Assembly (NCBI GenBank): GCA_035222895.1
Contig: JAVYIG010007888.1
Span: forward strand, 1-64,000
Direction of reading: 5' to 3'
Source of the DNA: Strongylocentrotus droebachiensis
Taxonomy: Eukaryota > Echinodermata > Echinoidea > Camarodonta > Strongylocentrotidae
DNA: 64,000 nucleotides
The notes beneath the pieces are model-generated. The model was not told the DNA's origin. It saw nothing but the letters and a program-made list of their open reading frames with translations, and searched no databases. The position numbers and the translations under genes are program-made. This document shows positions 1 through 10,611 of this stretch, piece by piece (the stretch's first letter is position 1; every line of letters starts with the position of its first letter).

Positions 1-61
1 GCAAATTACTGATGATTTTTTTTGCAAAGTAAATTTTAAACCAACTTCATAAACATATTCA

Positions 62-250
62 TTACGTAGGGAGGATGAGACACAGAGAGAAACAGACAGG
101 CATAGAAAGACAGAGACAGCGAGAAACAGACAGGCACAGAAAGACAGAGACAGAGAACACTGAGAAAATGAAAAAGAGAGAGAGAGGGGGGGGGGGGGGA
201 GGAACACAGAGCGAGAGACAGAGAGAGAAATGAGAGAAAGACACCAAAAC
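62..250. repeat. Purine-rich low-complexity tract
   Basis: GA/CAGA-type degenerate simple repeat with a G run near 186-200, in an EEFSEC intron. An open frame crosses it only because of its skewed composition. Confidence 0.8.
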
Positions 251-276
251 ACAGAGAAACAAGTAATTAAACTTAC

Positions 277-348
277 CCTGTCTACAAGTCCTTCTCTTAG
301 TTTTGTTTTATAGATCTTCATTTGAGGTAGTACTGTTTCAACATAATT
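277..348 (-). CDS. EEFSEC: EEFSEC exon 13
   Basis: Twenty-four codons, NYVETVLPQMKIYKTKLREG then LVDR, match the family's RNYADSFLP...GLVER block in domain 4. Acceptor CTCCAG|AA, donor AGG|GTAAGT. The exons that follow are not in positions 1-276. Confidence 0.9.
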
Positions 349-1631
349 CTGGAGAAGTAAATCCAACATTATCACACAGTTTAATACATACAGCATAATG
401 AGCATATAATATAAACATAGTTTTATCATTTATATTCTGCTACATATCATTTATTCATGGCAAAAGTTGCATTTCTTTGTTATGAATGACCTTATGGAAT
501 TAAATCAAAATCAGAAACTCATTAGATGTTATGTGCTTTCACTTGAAACCCTTCCTTGAAAGAATGATACTGTCATAAAAAAAAAATACTATGCAGAAAA
601 AAATAATAAACTACAAAATACAACACAAAATATTTTTAAAAAAATAAAAAAATAACATAACAAACACTTAGTACCGGTACCTACCTTGTCTATTATTGCA
701 TGTAGTAGTTACCATGGAATGCTAATCTACAAGTATTGGTATGTGCAGGAGTGTAGTCAAGGAAGAAAAGTGAACACTTACGAAACATGTGTCATGATGA
801 CCACTTACCAGACATTTTAACACAATACTTTCCTAAAATGATTTTAAAAAACGCTATAGATCACTCTGGGTTCAAGCACTAAAAACACTATTGAGTACAT
901 TTATCACCAAATATCAGCAATCTCATTAAAAAAAAATGTAGAAATGTTCCAGTAGCTAACATTTATGGATTTTACAATCGATCTTCATTATTCAAAACCT
1001 ATCTATATACATATTAAAACGAATTTCAAACAATGTACAAGACAGTTATAAATATAGAAATACCATCCATGGTGGTCTAAGTTAAAAACCGCCCAAATAT
1101 ACATCAACTGTCACGAACACTGGAAAATTAAAAGGATATGAATATCTGTATCTAGTTTTGACCCGATGATTAAGCAGTTTCTTGGACACGCTACTGGCTT
1201 TTCAAACTCCAGCAAGGCCCACTGTTGAGTTGGCAACGTCTCCTTCTCTCCTCACTGGCGGCTCCTGGAATGTTCTCCTTGTTATGCCCCTGCTTGCTTG
1301 TACTGTCCACTGTGTGGAGTTCTTCTTCGTACAGGTACTCTGGTTCAAAGTTGAACTCTGAAAAAAGCAATGGTATCAAGAAAAGTTGATTGATAGCTAG
1401 AAGGGGTGGAAGAGTGACACCCCTATTAAAAATTGTCTGCAAATCAGTGATTTTTATAAAATACCGGGGAATCAAAAAATGTATATTAATACTTGTTGGA
1501 AAAATATTGTGAACATCTGAAGGCAAATTTTAAAATTTGATGAACAATTTTCATTCATGTCAGCATTATAAAATATAAGCATGTTGGCTTTTGCTTGTTG
1601 AAAAAAACAAATCTGGTTGGACATCACTCAG

Positions 1632-1670
<39 letters not shown>

Positions 1671-4600
1671 ACTCCCCCCCCCCCCCATTCACTACCCCTT
1701 CAAATGGACTAACAAGGATTTGATTTCTCACTTTCAATGTAGAAATTTGCTTACACAGTATAAACTCTGGAATGTGTAATTCTTGGAATAGCTATAATCC
1801 TAAAAAGACTGAGGGTCTGTCGTGATGCCCCCCTCCCTCCGCAAAAAAAGGTTCTTTACACGACTTTTAATAGAGATGTGTGCAAAGTTTCATGGCAATT
1901 GGTTCCTTAAAGGCAAAGATCTTGAGCTTGTCGGAGAGTATGGCATCTAGATTTTAAAGCCTCTGAAAAAGCACATTTTTTAAGGTCAAATAATTCATAC
2001 CTGATGCTTGATGATGTGGTTGATATTGATGACCTGGGGCTGGTCCAAAGAAAGATACCTTCCCCATCACAGTCTCATGGCCCATAGTCACTGTAATACA
2101 AACATTGAAGATACAAGCTCATCTCAATTGAACGCATAATCGTTAATCAGTGCTTCCTAAAAGATTATTTGTGTTAAGTACATTTTTACACTTTTTGGCT
2201 GACTTGGCATCCCAAAGGGAATAATGATAAAAACACTCAATAGCACTTGCAGTGTACCATGATATCAATTAACAAGCTAGAGGCACAAACTGATATCGAA
2301 AAGAGTAAATTTATATCAAACAATTCAGGAAATATGAAATTAAACTTAAAGGGATAGTTGAGTTCTGTTTTCAGTCCACAATTAACTTCAAAGTGCAAGG
2401 TTATTGCTCTTATTCTTATCTATGACATTTCTAGTGCCCTTTGAAGACCTAAAATTGCTATGAAGGTAGTTTCAGACCCAAAATGTGTGAAATTTAGCCA
2501 ATACGATCATACCAATTCAGCTCCACAGGTGACGGTTAATTAATGAATTTATTAATAATAACAATACATGGGCCAGCTGGTTTGGCTTAATATAACCAAC
2601 ATGAAAAAACAACAAAAAAGCGAACATCGGCATTGCTGAAATACAATGTAAAAGGCGCTATTTCGTTTTGTCAACAGCTTTTTCAAATTATTGAATATTT
2701 GTGGTGGTACACAAATATTTGAAATCGTTATATTTATGGATATTTCAGCCATCTCTGAACCGATTTTGATCAAACAAAGATGATTTTGTCATTTAAATTG
2801 TATGTTCTTTCAATTTGACACTCCAAAAAATGATTTGTGTAGCGCCCTCTGCAACAGAACCCAACTATCCCTTTAAAGGTAAAGACCAGTATTGGCAACA
2901 CCCCAATTTCAAAAATGAAATGGAAGCTCTCATTACCAATCATGTGAAAGAATATGTTTTGAATAATACATGATGATAACAAATTTGCCGGGAAACCGCC
3001 TACTAATTCATATATTTGGTAAATTTATTTCTCTCATGGTCTGGTGAGAGAGATAGGGTAGTCACATCTTTCTGTGTATAGTGCTTGTAACTTTACGAAG
3101 AATGAGCCAAATTTCTTATCATTTTGATGATTCCAGAACCGCATCTTTATACTTTTTAAAAACTTTTAACGGAAAATCTGTCTGTCTAAATATTTGAGGT
3201 CAATATGAATATCAACTGTGCCAAATTGTGCCAGACCAATAATAATTGCTGGTATTCTTTGTGAATGCCGTTAGCTTCATTCATAGACAACTTCTTGAAA
3301 ATTTCGAGCATAAATACAACAGGGATACATTTCACTCAATCATATATACTTTTTGTGCATAAGGGAATCTGAACCTAAATTTCAACTCATGTTCCAAATA
3401 AATCTAACAGTCTGAATATGTGATGATTTGAGGTTCTCTACAGGGTGATATAAGTCAATAAAACATACCATGAAACTTTGCCTTGGTTGCACATGTTCCT
3501 TTGAAGTATGGTATTCTGTGTACTGATACAATGGCAGCTGGAATAAAGAAAAGAAAAATAAGACCATCAATCATCATTTCATTGTGACTGAGAGCATGCT
3601 ATAACTTATGAGCTATCCAGGATTGACTTTGCCTATAATAACTAAAAGTGGGACATATAATAAAGTCCATCTGAAACAAAAGAAGAAAATACTATTACAG
3701 TGTATTTTGATTTTCATGAGATCTTATCTAAGCTTACAGATATATACAGATCCAAATTTTTCAAATGAAAGAGCGAGTCAAAGAAACAGCACTTAGCTCT
3801 TCACAATCTTTGTAGAATTGCCTTCACACATACATCCATCCATACATACATGTATATCAATCAATCAACCAAATGTTTAACAGCATTGTCGCATCCTCCT
3901 ATTCCGCAACAGGGCACACTCACCACTTATTATGGGTAGTATCCCTGGAGCACACACTAAACCCCTCTCCAAGAGCTTAGGGTCAAACTGAGTAACACAC
4001 AGAGCTACACGATCACCCTGGATGGCCGAGTTAACAGGTTTACGAAACATCTGCATGGATTTGACTTTACGTGTGATCTGCAGTGACGGTACTTCAACGT
4101 TCTGAGAGCAAAGATATGATAGAAGATTTCAAAATGACTTTCAATTGCTTCATCGATTAAAGAAAAAACAATATTAAAACATAAATTCTAATATCTGTAA
4201 ATATACATGTATAACAGAACTTTAATTTTTTATTCAACAATTTTGTCTATAAGTAGTAAATTTAGTAAATTTGTTAATGTTGCTTATATCCATCTCAGTC
4301 ACATTTAGCAACAAGGCGATGTTTTGGTGAAAGATTAATTAATTTACTAGGTGAATTAAACATCATATCAAATACAAGAATGGCAATTCATGTTATTACA
4401 ATGGAAAACTAACTCAGATATACAAGCACAATATTCTATCTTGTCTTGAGACAGACAGATGCAAATCAACTACCGGTATGTATCACATATCCACATTCAT
4501 TTCTTATATAAAGACTCTACTATGGTCTATGATTGTAACAGAATTAAAATCAATATTAGTTTATTTCCTGATTTTCCTCAGATTCTCTCATTAAATGAAA

Positions 4601-6771
4601 TCTGAAGGTGAATAGGTTACTGTTGAACTTACATCACCAATATTGACTTTTCCACTGAGTACTGTACCGGTCATCACAGTGCCTTGACCTCTAATACCAA
4701 AACAATGGTCAACAGAGTAGAGCAAGGGACCAGAGGAGTCACGCTTGGGGATGTATGTTTGGCGCTTCAGCTCCTGTAAAACGATAATAATGTTATAACT
4801 GCATGTTATAATCAGGAAGAAAAATCTGAATACATTCTTGTGTGGTAGGTAACATCAGTTTCTGACCAGCATTAAAAATGAGACATTGGTCCATTAACAT
4901 TCCTTGTATTCATTACTAAAATATGAAGATCTCACACAATTTATTCCAAGGATATCTTTTAAAGCAATAGGACAATATTGAGCTGAGACAGGTTAATCTC
5001 CATTCCTCTTTAATATAAAATGCTACTCAATATGAAATGTACTAATGTCACATCAACCTAGATATCATCCTGATAGCAAAAAAATGAGGTGCTTAGCCTC
5101 TTAATGCTTGGAGTCAATATTGCAGATATAAAACAGGATATTACTATATCTCCATAACAGAGACATAACACACTCGGCCTCTAAATGCTTGAAGTCAAAA
5201 TTGCAATCTCCTTAAACTAGCACCTCTTCTAATATGAATAAAAACTCTAAACATGACACACGTTGTACAAGAAATTGGAAGGATCTAATCCTTTGTGAAT
5301 GAACTGTAATCTGACCTGGGTGTAACTACAGAATACCCCATAATTCATCACTACAATACCTTGGGGTCATGATTAAGGTTAGGGTTAGGATTCAGATCAG
5401 GGACAGGTTTAGGGGCAGGGTACAGGGTTAGGGTCAAATTAGTGTCAGGATCAGGTTAGGGTCAGAGTTACTAATAGGGTAGGGGCTATGGTTAGGATTA
5501 GGCAATAGGGTCAGTGTTAAGGTAATAAAGGTCATTGCTAGGTGTACTTGTGTGTTGGGCTATTCTGGAGTAGTTCTGCAACTGTATACCTCAATAAGAG
5601 TCTGTATTCCTTCTGCTCCTTCATCCGGTGCATCAGGTCCACCAGGTTTAGCTGCTACAGGGATCACAGGACAATTGGCAAACTTGGTAGACTCCAATGT
5701 CTTCAGCATCCTCTTAGTCATCTGCAGAAGTATTACAAAGAATTATTATTTGTTAGTCTATGGGAGTTATTCCACCAAGATTAATAAAGTCTGTCAGTCA
5801 TAAATCCAAACTACAGGAAGAATTATTTATTACTCACTATATAGGGGGTTGGCATATGGTATGATTTTATCAAGGAAACTTACTTAAATCTGTCTTTAAG
5901 GTATCAGCGATTTATAAAAATACTACAACTACAAACATATTATCAATAACGACTTCTAGTTTTATAGGTGAGCTACAAAAAGGAATTAATAACTTTGATT
6001 TAGGAAGGAAAGTTGGTTAATTGCCAGAGTGATTGAGTTCTTCTGCTACTCACCTTTTCTATTTGCTGTTTCTTCTTTTCTGGTGGTAGCATGTCCACTT
6101 TGTTAAGGACAACAAACATCTTCTCACAAGCAATCTGACCTATCACCAGACACTGCACACAAAAAGGATGGAGGTGGTGAAAATGACATTTAAAAGAACT
6201 GTCAATCACTTCAAGTTCTGTTCTTTCAAATGAATAAACTAGAATTCAACAAAAAAATCAAACATATCTACAACTCAATATAACATCAGTACCTAGAGCT
6301 AAATTTCTTGGCATGGATAATAAAGGGCATTTCTGTGACTCGAGAGAGGAAACACATTCCTATGAAAATCCAGTTATCATGATAGTCTTGATAGTACAAT
6401 CCTACTAATATGTAGGTGTTTGTGTTTGTTTCCTTCTTTCTTTCTTTTTCGTTTTTGAGACTTGAAAAATGACTATCTAAAAAGTATTACGGTATGCAAA
6501 AGGTTAACCATTTGTCATACTTACCTCTGCTGATTGTGTTTGCATTCCCTTAGTTACATCTATGACCAACATCATGAGATCGATAATTTGTGCTCCTGGA
6601 ATAGAATAGTATGCAAAACATAGCTGTCACTTAAGACATCTACCGGTATTCATCATCAAACTTCAAATATACTTGTATTCTTCCAAAACAATTATTTCAT
6701 AAGTGCCACCAATGTGAATCAGTCTTAAAAAATATTGGTTTCTCAGTCATATCAAAATATTAGTACAAAAG

Positions 6772-6843
<72 letters not shown>

Positions 6844-8404
6844 AGAGGGGGGGAGAGGGGGGGGGGGGGAGAACAACTACAAGAACACCATCCTGTTTCG
6901 TGCACCTACTGTAATTTATAATACCACAAACTCTAATCAGTTTCATAGAGGGGAGAGAATAAGAGAAAAACAACAACACATAACAGAATGATACACAACT
7001 TACACAACTTTATTCATCCCATAAAATCCAAACACAAAATAATGTCCAAATAAAATCCCATTTTAAAAGAGTTGTAATATCTTTTGAATATGCCATAAAT
7101 AAGACAAAAGCAAACTTTTAAAGTATTTCCTTACCTCCAATGATGGTCTTGATAAGAGAGGCATGGCCTGGACAATCAACCAAGGTAAACTGTAGTTTGT
7201 CATATTCACTGGCTGGTATGTGATCAGGAACATCAACAGTAAATGAAGAAAAACCTGCGGAATTAAGATAAAACCAACAAGAAAAAGAAATGTTTCCAAA
7301 CTTAATTAAAAGCAATATATTAGGAAAATACAGACGTATCCTTAACCTCTTTGAGACTACAACTCAATACATAAATGACTATGGAAAAGTAATTTTATAT
7401 GAAACACCTAACCATTATTTTTCTTCTCTTCTTTTAGAGCAAGAAATATGCATTGTGAGTCTAATATTAAATTCATTTGTTCAAGAGATATTTTATACAA
7501 CTGTAGGTGGTAAACTAGTAATGCATTCTTCCTCTTGCCTTTCCTAAATTTTTACTTTGAAAGTCTACAAACATGCGAGTGTTTTTAAAGAGTACACCCT
7601 TCCTGGTTTCCCTTAACTTACCTAGATCCAATGTGATTCCTCTCTCTTTACTTTGTGGATTTTTATCAAAAGCTGCTGTAGATGCTGTTGTGCTGAGTGC
7701 CTTGGCTGCATACATAATGGATGATGAATGGATGATGAAAATATTTCAAAATCATGATCAGTAGAGTGACGTAGAATAACTATGGTGTACCAACCAAATA
7801 CCGAGTAGAGATCAGGTATTTCTACCTCACAGTCACACATCTTTTGTTTATTGACCGAAAGACAAAAGAGAATAGTGATCTTCCAAGTAATTCAATGGTA
7901 TTTTTACAGACTAAGAATATGACATATCAATAATATATTGTATCAGCATGATCAGAATTTATATTGCAAGCCGTAGTCGTAGACGTGGTCCAGTAAAAAA
8001 CTTAGGATTTAATTTCTTATTAAATAATGGCTTAATGCTCATTATTTATGAATATGATTTAATTTAAATATAACAAGACATGTCATGAGATAACATGTCA
8101 TGTGTATTTGTATATTCTACCTTTAGCAAGGCACAGGTGACAGATACAGGTGATTCAAATAACACATGGAAAGACTAGGCCTAGTACTAGTAGTGGTCAA
8201 AATGGTTCAACTTACTCATGTTATTTTTCCATTCGCTTCAACTTACACAAATATATCACAATGGGACTGTACATGAGGTAGCTCTCATATTCATAAATAT
8301 AAAAAGGTACACAAAATGATTGAAAACATACCAAGTGAGGTTTTCCCACTGTCAACATGACCAAGAACACCAACGTTGAAATTCAACAGCTTTGTTGAGG
8401 CCAT
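277..8404 (-). CDS. EEFSEC: Selenocysteine-specific elongation factor eEFSec, 13 exons, 3' end outside window
   Basis: eEFSec is the GTPase that delivers Sec-tRNA(Sec) to the ribosome at UGA codons, together with SECIS-binding protein 2. Coding exons in gene order: 8332-8404, 7622-7705, 7135-7254, 6525-6595, 6054-6152, 5590-5721, 4633-4773, 3924-4101, 3469-3537, 2001-2090, 1140-1357, 685-742, 277-348. Visible GTPase motifs: GHVDSGKT (15-22), RGITLDLG (46-53), DCPGH (79-83), NKVD (133-136) and VAAKPGG in exon 6. The start ATG at 8404 opens MASTKLLNFNVGVLGH, which matches the family N terminus. About 469 codons are here; the human protein is 596 residues, so about 120 C-terminal residues lie left of position 1. 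Exon phases agree throughout except for one-base deficits in exons 11 and 12. As written the frame is therefore broken, through assembly error, a null allele or decay of this copy. Family identity is certain; functional integrity is not. Confidence 0.93.
685..742 (-). CDS. EEFSEC: EEFSEC exon 12, contains a second apparent 1-bp deletion
   Basis: After the AT-AC intron the exon encodes HTNTCRLAFHG. The frame is then lost at GGTAACTACTAC (about 712-705) and homology resumes one frame over as LLHAIIDK before donor AAG|GTAGGT. Length 58 plus one carried base gives 59, one short of the multiple of three required by the phase-0 next exon. Confidence 0.85.
743..1139 (-). other. EEFSEC: U12-type AT-AC intron (EEFSEC intron 11)
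   Basis: The 397-bp intron starts ATATCCTTTT (1139-1130) and ends CTGCAC (AC at 744-743). It has a perfect U12 branch-site match, TTCCTTGAC, at 764-756, with the branch adenosine 14 bases from the terminal AC. Splicing C|AT restores the conserved DIHTNTCRLAFHG across the junction. No GT-AG pair joins these exons in frame. Confidence 0.9.
1140..1357 (-). CDS. EEFSEC: EEFSEC exon 11, contains an apparent 1-bp frame break, U12 donor at its end
   Basis: The entering frame reads FNFEPEYLYEEELHTVDSTS, then an NKENIPGAASEE stretch, and ends at TAG after WSLKSQ. In another frame the same exon continues LPTQQWALLEFEKPVACPRN and CLIIGSKLDTDIH, the conserved domain 3 sequence. That second frame is closed upstream, so the coding frame changes once, between about 1225 and 1260, equivalent to one missing base. 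The exon ends at GATATTC|ATATCCTTTT, a U12-type donor. Confidence 0.85.
1632..1686. repeat. Poly-C tract
   Basis: About 39 C, then ACT, then 13 C, inside EEFSEC intron 10. Length in the assembly may be unreliable. Confidence 0.9.
2001..2090 (-). CDS. EEFSEC: EEFSEC exon 10 (domain 3)
   Basis: Residues 323-352 include MGHETVMGKVSFFGPAPG, matching the conserved domain 3 strand. The exon ends in a histidine/glutamine-rich stretch. Acceptor TTACAG|TG, donor G|GTATGA. Confidence 0.9.
2346..2876. mobile_element. TTAA-bounded non-autonomous DNA element with inverted ends
   Basis: Left end TTAA then AGGGATAGTTGAGTTCTGTT; the right end, read inward, is TTAA then AGGGATAGTTGGGTTCTGTT. That is 19 of 20 matching bases. 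The 531-bp body has no credible coding frame. TTAA at both edges fits piggyBac-type target duplication, so this is probably a MITE. It lies in EEFSEC intron 9. Confidence 0.8.
3469..3537 (-). CDS. EEFSEC: EEFSEC exon 9
   Basis: Residues 300-322 read AIVSVHRIPYFKGTCATKAK then FH, matching the domain 2/3 junction of the family. Acceptor TTCCAG|CT, donor G|GTATGT. Confidence 0.9.
3924..4101 (-). CDS. EEFSEC: EEFSEC exon 8 (domain 2)
   Basis: Residues 241-299 contain RKVKSMQMFRKPVNSAIQGD and VTQFDPKLLERGLVCAPG, conserved domain 2 blocks. Acceptor TCTCAG|AA, donor G|GTGAGT. Confidence 0.94.
4633..4773 (-). CDS. EEFSEC: EEFSEC exon 7 (start of domain 2)
   Basis: Residues 194-240 include YSVDHCFGIRGQGTVMTGTV then LSGKVNIGD, the beta-barrel opening of domain 2. 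Acceptor TTACAG|GA, donor GAT|GTAAGT. Confidence 0.94.
5371..5530 (+). repeat. Degenerate telomere-like (GGGTTA)n tract
   Basis: Repeated GGTTAGGGTTAGG, AGGGTTAGGGTC, GGTTAGGGTC and GGTTAGGATTAGG units decayed from TTAGGG, within EEFSEC intron 6. It resembles an interstitial telomeric sequence or a derived satellite. Confidence 0.7.
5590..5721 (-). CDS. EEFSEC: EEFSEC exon 6 (G5 region)
   Basis: Residues 150-193 begin MTKRMLKTLESTKFANCPVI and continue PVAAKPGGPDAPDEGAEG, matching the end of the eEFSec G domain. Acceptor CTGCAG|AT, donor GAG|GTATAC. Confidence 0.93.
6054..6152 (-). CDS. EEFSEC: EEFSEC exon 5 (G4 NKVD)
   Basis: Residues 117-149 contain CLVIGQIACEKMFVVLNKVD, with NKVD as the guanine-specificity motif, then a lysine-rich helix. 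Acceptor GTGCAG|TG, donor AAG|GTGAGT. Confidence 0.95.
6525..6595 (-). CDS. EEFSEC: EEFSEC exon 4
   Basis: Residues 93-116 read AQIIDLMMLVIDVTKGMQTQ then SAE, a strongly conserved strand/helix between G3 and G4. Acceptor TCCAG|GA, donor GAG|GTAAGT, leaving phase 0. Confidence 0.94.
6771..6870. repeat. (GA)n then G-rich microsatellite
   Basis: Long GA dinucleotide run passing into GGGGGAGA units and a G run, in EEFSEC intron 3. Confidence 0.9.
7135..7254 (-). CDS. EEFSEC: EEFSEC exon 3 (G3 DCPGH)
   Basis: Residues 53-92 contain LVDCPGHASLIKTIIGG, the switch II motif of translational GTPases. Acceptor CCGCAG|GT, donor G|GTAAGG. Confidence 0.95.
7622..7705 (-). CDS. EEFSEC: EEFSEC exon 2 (G2 region)
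   Basis: Residues 25-52 include ALSTTASTAAFDKNPQSKER and then GITLDL, the switch I region characteristic of eEFSec. Acceptor TGCAG|CC, donor G|GTAAGT. Phase 1 on both sides. Confidence 0.95.
   Translation of the reverse strand, partial: PRHSAQQHLQQLLIKIHKVKREESHWI
8332..8404 (-). CDS. EEFSEC: EEFSEC exon 1 (start codon, G1 P-loop)
   Basis: Residues 1-24, ending in GHVDSGKTSL, the nucleotide-binding P-loop. The donor reads G|GTATGT and leaves phase 1. No in-frame ATG upstream makes a better start, because the conserved N terminus begins here. Confidence 0.93.
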
Positions 8405-8690
8405 CCTTTCACATATAGGGCCTATTCAAGTTGAATCTGTTTAATTTTTCTCTCACTCTGATTTCTGCTCTGCAATATAAACCTTTCATAGATCGTTTAA
8501 TAGAGGGCGCACGCACGCGTCGTCTGCTAGTGTCCCTTTATAGAAAGGGACACTATCGTCTGCTACTGCAGAACATGACAAAATGGGTAGAACAGATGAT
8601 CTCTTTTTCAATATGTCTATAAGTGAAGCTAGCAAGAAGTCGTGTGATGAGAAAATTACATTTGGTGTATGTACTTCAATGTTAAATAAA
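8405..8690 (-). promoter_or_regulatory. Probable EEFSEC 5' UTR and promoter region
   Basis: The region immediately upstream of the EEFSEC ATG holds a CpG-rich patch (about 8505-8525, GGGCGCACGCACGCG) and a strong inverted repeat at 8528-8555. No TATA box is evident. Assigned by position; the transcription start is unknown. Confidence 0.45.
8528..8555. repeat. Perfect 12-bp inverted repeat with direct-repeat flanks
   Basis: TAGTGTCCCTTT and AAAGGGACACTA flank a 4-base loop (ATAG). The 9-mer CGTCTGCTA occurs at 8521-8529 and again at 8557-8565. It lies ~125 bases upstream of the EEFSEC start codon and could form a stem-loop in a 5' leader or be a small insertion footprint. Confidence 0.75.
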
Positions 8691-9700
8691 ATGTCTTTCA
8701 ACAAATCGCCTTGGAATGACAGTTTGCCAGTGGAATTCTATCTTTTTCGCCTGATATAGGGAACCTTGTTTTAGACTTTTTTAACTTGAGAAAGGTGAAT
8801 TGTCTACAGAGAGACAGGGTGCCAAACGGTAATAAAAAAAGAAGATAAAATCCTTTAGATATTTGCAATTACAGACCAATAACCCTTCTTAATGTTGACT
8901 ATAAACTTTTGTCTAAAGTGTTGGCTGAACAAAATGAAGAATGAATTAGAAAATGTGATACATGTAGATCAAGTGGGATTTTTGCAGTGGTAGGAATATA
9001 TAGGAGAAGCTGTGAGAATTATTGACGATGTCATATTTTACACACAGGTATAATGGACAGGGATTTTAGTAACAGTTGATTTTGAAAAAACTTTCGACAC
9101 CGTTTCACACTCATATATGAATGTCTTAATGAAAAATATGATTTTGGCCCATTTGTTGTAGATGGATAGAAGTAAAGTATAATAATGCAGTTAGCTGTGT
9201 CATGAATGGCGCCTTTTCCACATGCTTTATTTCAAATAGGCAGGGGAGTAAGAAGACAAGGAGATTCTTTGTCTCCATATTTATTCTTGTAATCCGTAAT
9301 CATAGAAACATTAGCAGTGGTTATTCGTAATGAACGAAAATTAAAAGGTATTTTGATCGGCAACATAGAGACGAAGATAAGTAATGTATGCAATCGATTG
9401 TTCATTTTTTTTTTAAAGATACAGAAGATATGAAAATCTTCGAAAAAATAATGGATTCCTTCTCTCGGGTATCTGGATTAACACACATATTATGAAGCTG
9501 GGGTCTTCTAGTCACAGTAATGAAAATGTGATTGGTATTACATTGGATAAGATGGTTTCTCTGGTAAAGGTGCCTGGGATATATACTTCTCTTTGATATC
9601 AATGTTAAAGAAGACATGAATTATAAAGACTGAGAAAACAAAATTAAATTGTGCCACAATATTCTACATTTCTACGTGAAGTGAGTTTCCTATATACTTG
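8690..9700 (+). pseudogene. Degraded L1-like LINE reverse transcriptase
   Basis: Several plus-strand frames, interrupted by stops and shifts, give ordered reverse-transcriptase blocks. These are NKSPWNDSLPVEFYLF; NYRPITLLNVDYKLLSKVLA (about 8868-8930); VDQVGF...GEAVRIIDDVIFYT (about 8967-9045); TVDFEKTFDTVSH; GVRRQGDSLSPYLFL (about 9245-9290); and IRNERKLKGILIG. These match L1-type ORF2 blocks (RPISLLN, DFEKAFD, GVRQGDPLSPYLF). The catalytic YADD is not readable. This is an old, dead insertion head-to-head with EEFSEC. Confidence 0.82.
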
Positions 9701-9940
9701 AATAGATCCATAGACGTTCTATATCAATGGCGTATCCAGCCATGAAAAACAAATAATAGAGTGTCTCGATCCCGGGGTCTATATCCAAGTCACGACATAT
9801 TATTATTACACAGCTGCCTAGGAACATTCCACCTCTTCCCTCAAGGCGATTCTGCAGCCTCTCAACCCCTCCTAACCCCTATTAATGTTTGTTTTCCTTT
9901 AACCCTTACTGTACTGGGCTATTTTGAGCACCTTATGACT

Positions 9941-9972
9941 GGGGGGGGGGCCTGGGAGCCCCCCCCCCCCCC
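9941..9972. repeat. G-run/C-run palindrome
   Basis: Ten G, CCTGGGAG, then about 14 C: an inverted repeat able to form a hairpin and, on either strand, G-rich secondary structure. Confidence 0.75.
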
Positions 9973-10611
9973 TATGATCTCGGTCTTCGAAAGTCCGATG
10001 AACACGAAAATTTGCATGTTTGTAGATATTTACGTAAGGAACAAGATGGTATAATTAGTTTTTCCCTAATATGCACATTTTTGTCGTTATAGCCTAATTA
10101 ATTATGCAAAATGCTAATTTTAAGCATTTTACAGAAAACTCTACATATTTGTCTGTAGACTTGTGAAGAATCTTGAAACTGTATCGAATAAATGTTTCCT
10201 TCATCCCAAATTCATGAGGTTACATTATTTTTATGATATTTGAAAATGCATAGGTTAATTTGCATAAATTATGAATACGCAAATTACGCATTCATGAAAA
10301 TCAAATCTGGAAATATACAGGGAACTAACAAAAATGGTCAGACTCCACTTTTTGAATGTTAATTGAAACTCATTATTCATATGAAACTTCTTTTCTAACA
10401 TAAAATAGTTATTTGAATATAATTAATAATAATAATTTCTGCAAATTTGATGCGATTTTCAAATATTAATTTTCTTATGTATTTTATTGTATTTTTTTTC
10501 TTTCTTATTATATCTATTGTTTTATTTCTTAAGACTTGAAGGAAAAATATCATGAAACGACAATTCAAAATTTCAAGCGGTTGCGGCGCAATCTCCGAAA
10601 ATGTCGAGGGA

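Noticed and set aside
703..712. Alternative donor G|GTAACT inside EEFSEC exon 12, which would avoid the frame break
   Set aside because: It leaves phase 1 before a phase-0 exon and discards the conserved LLHAIIDK, so it does not explain the data.
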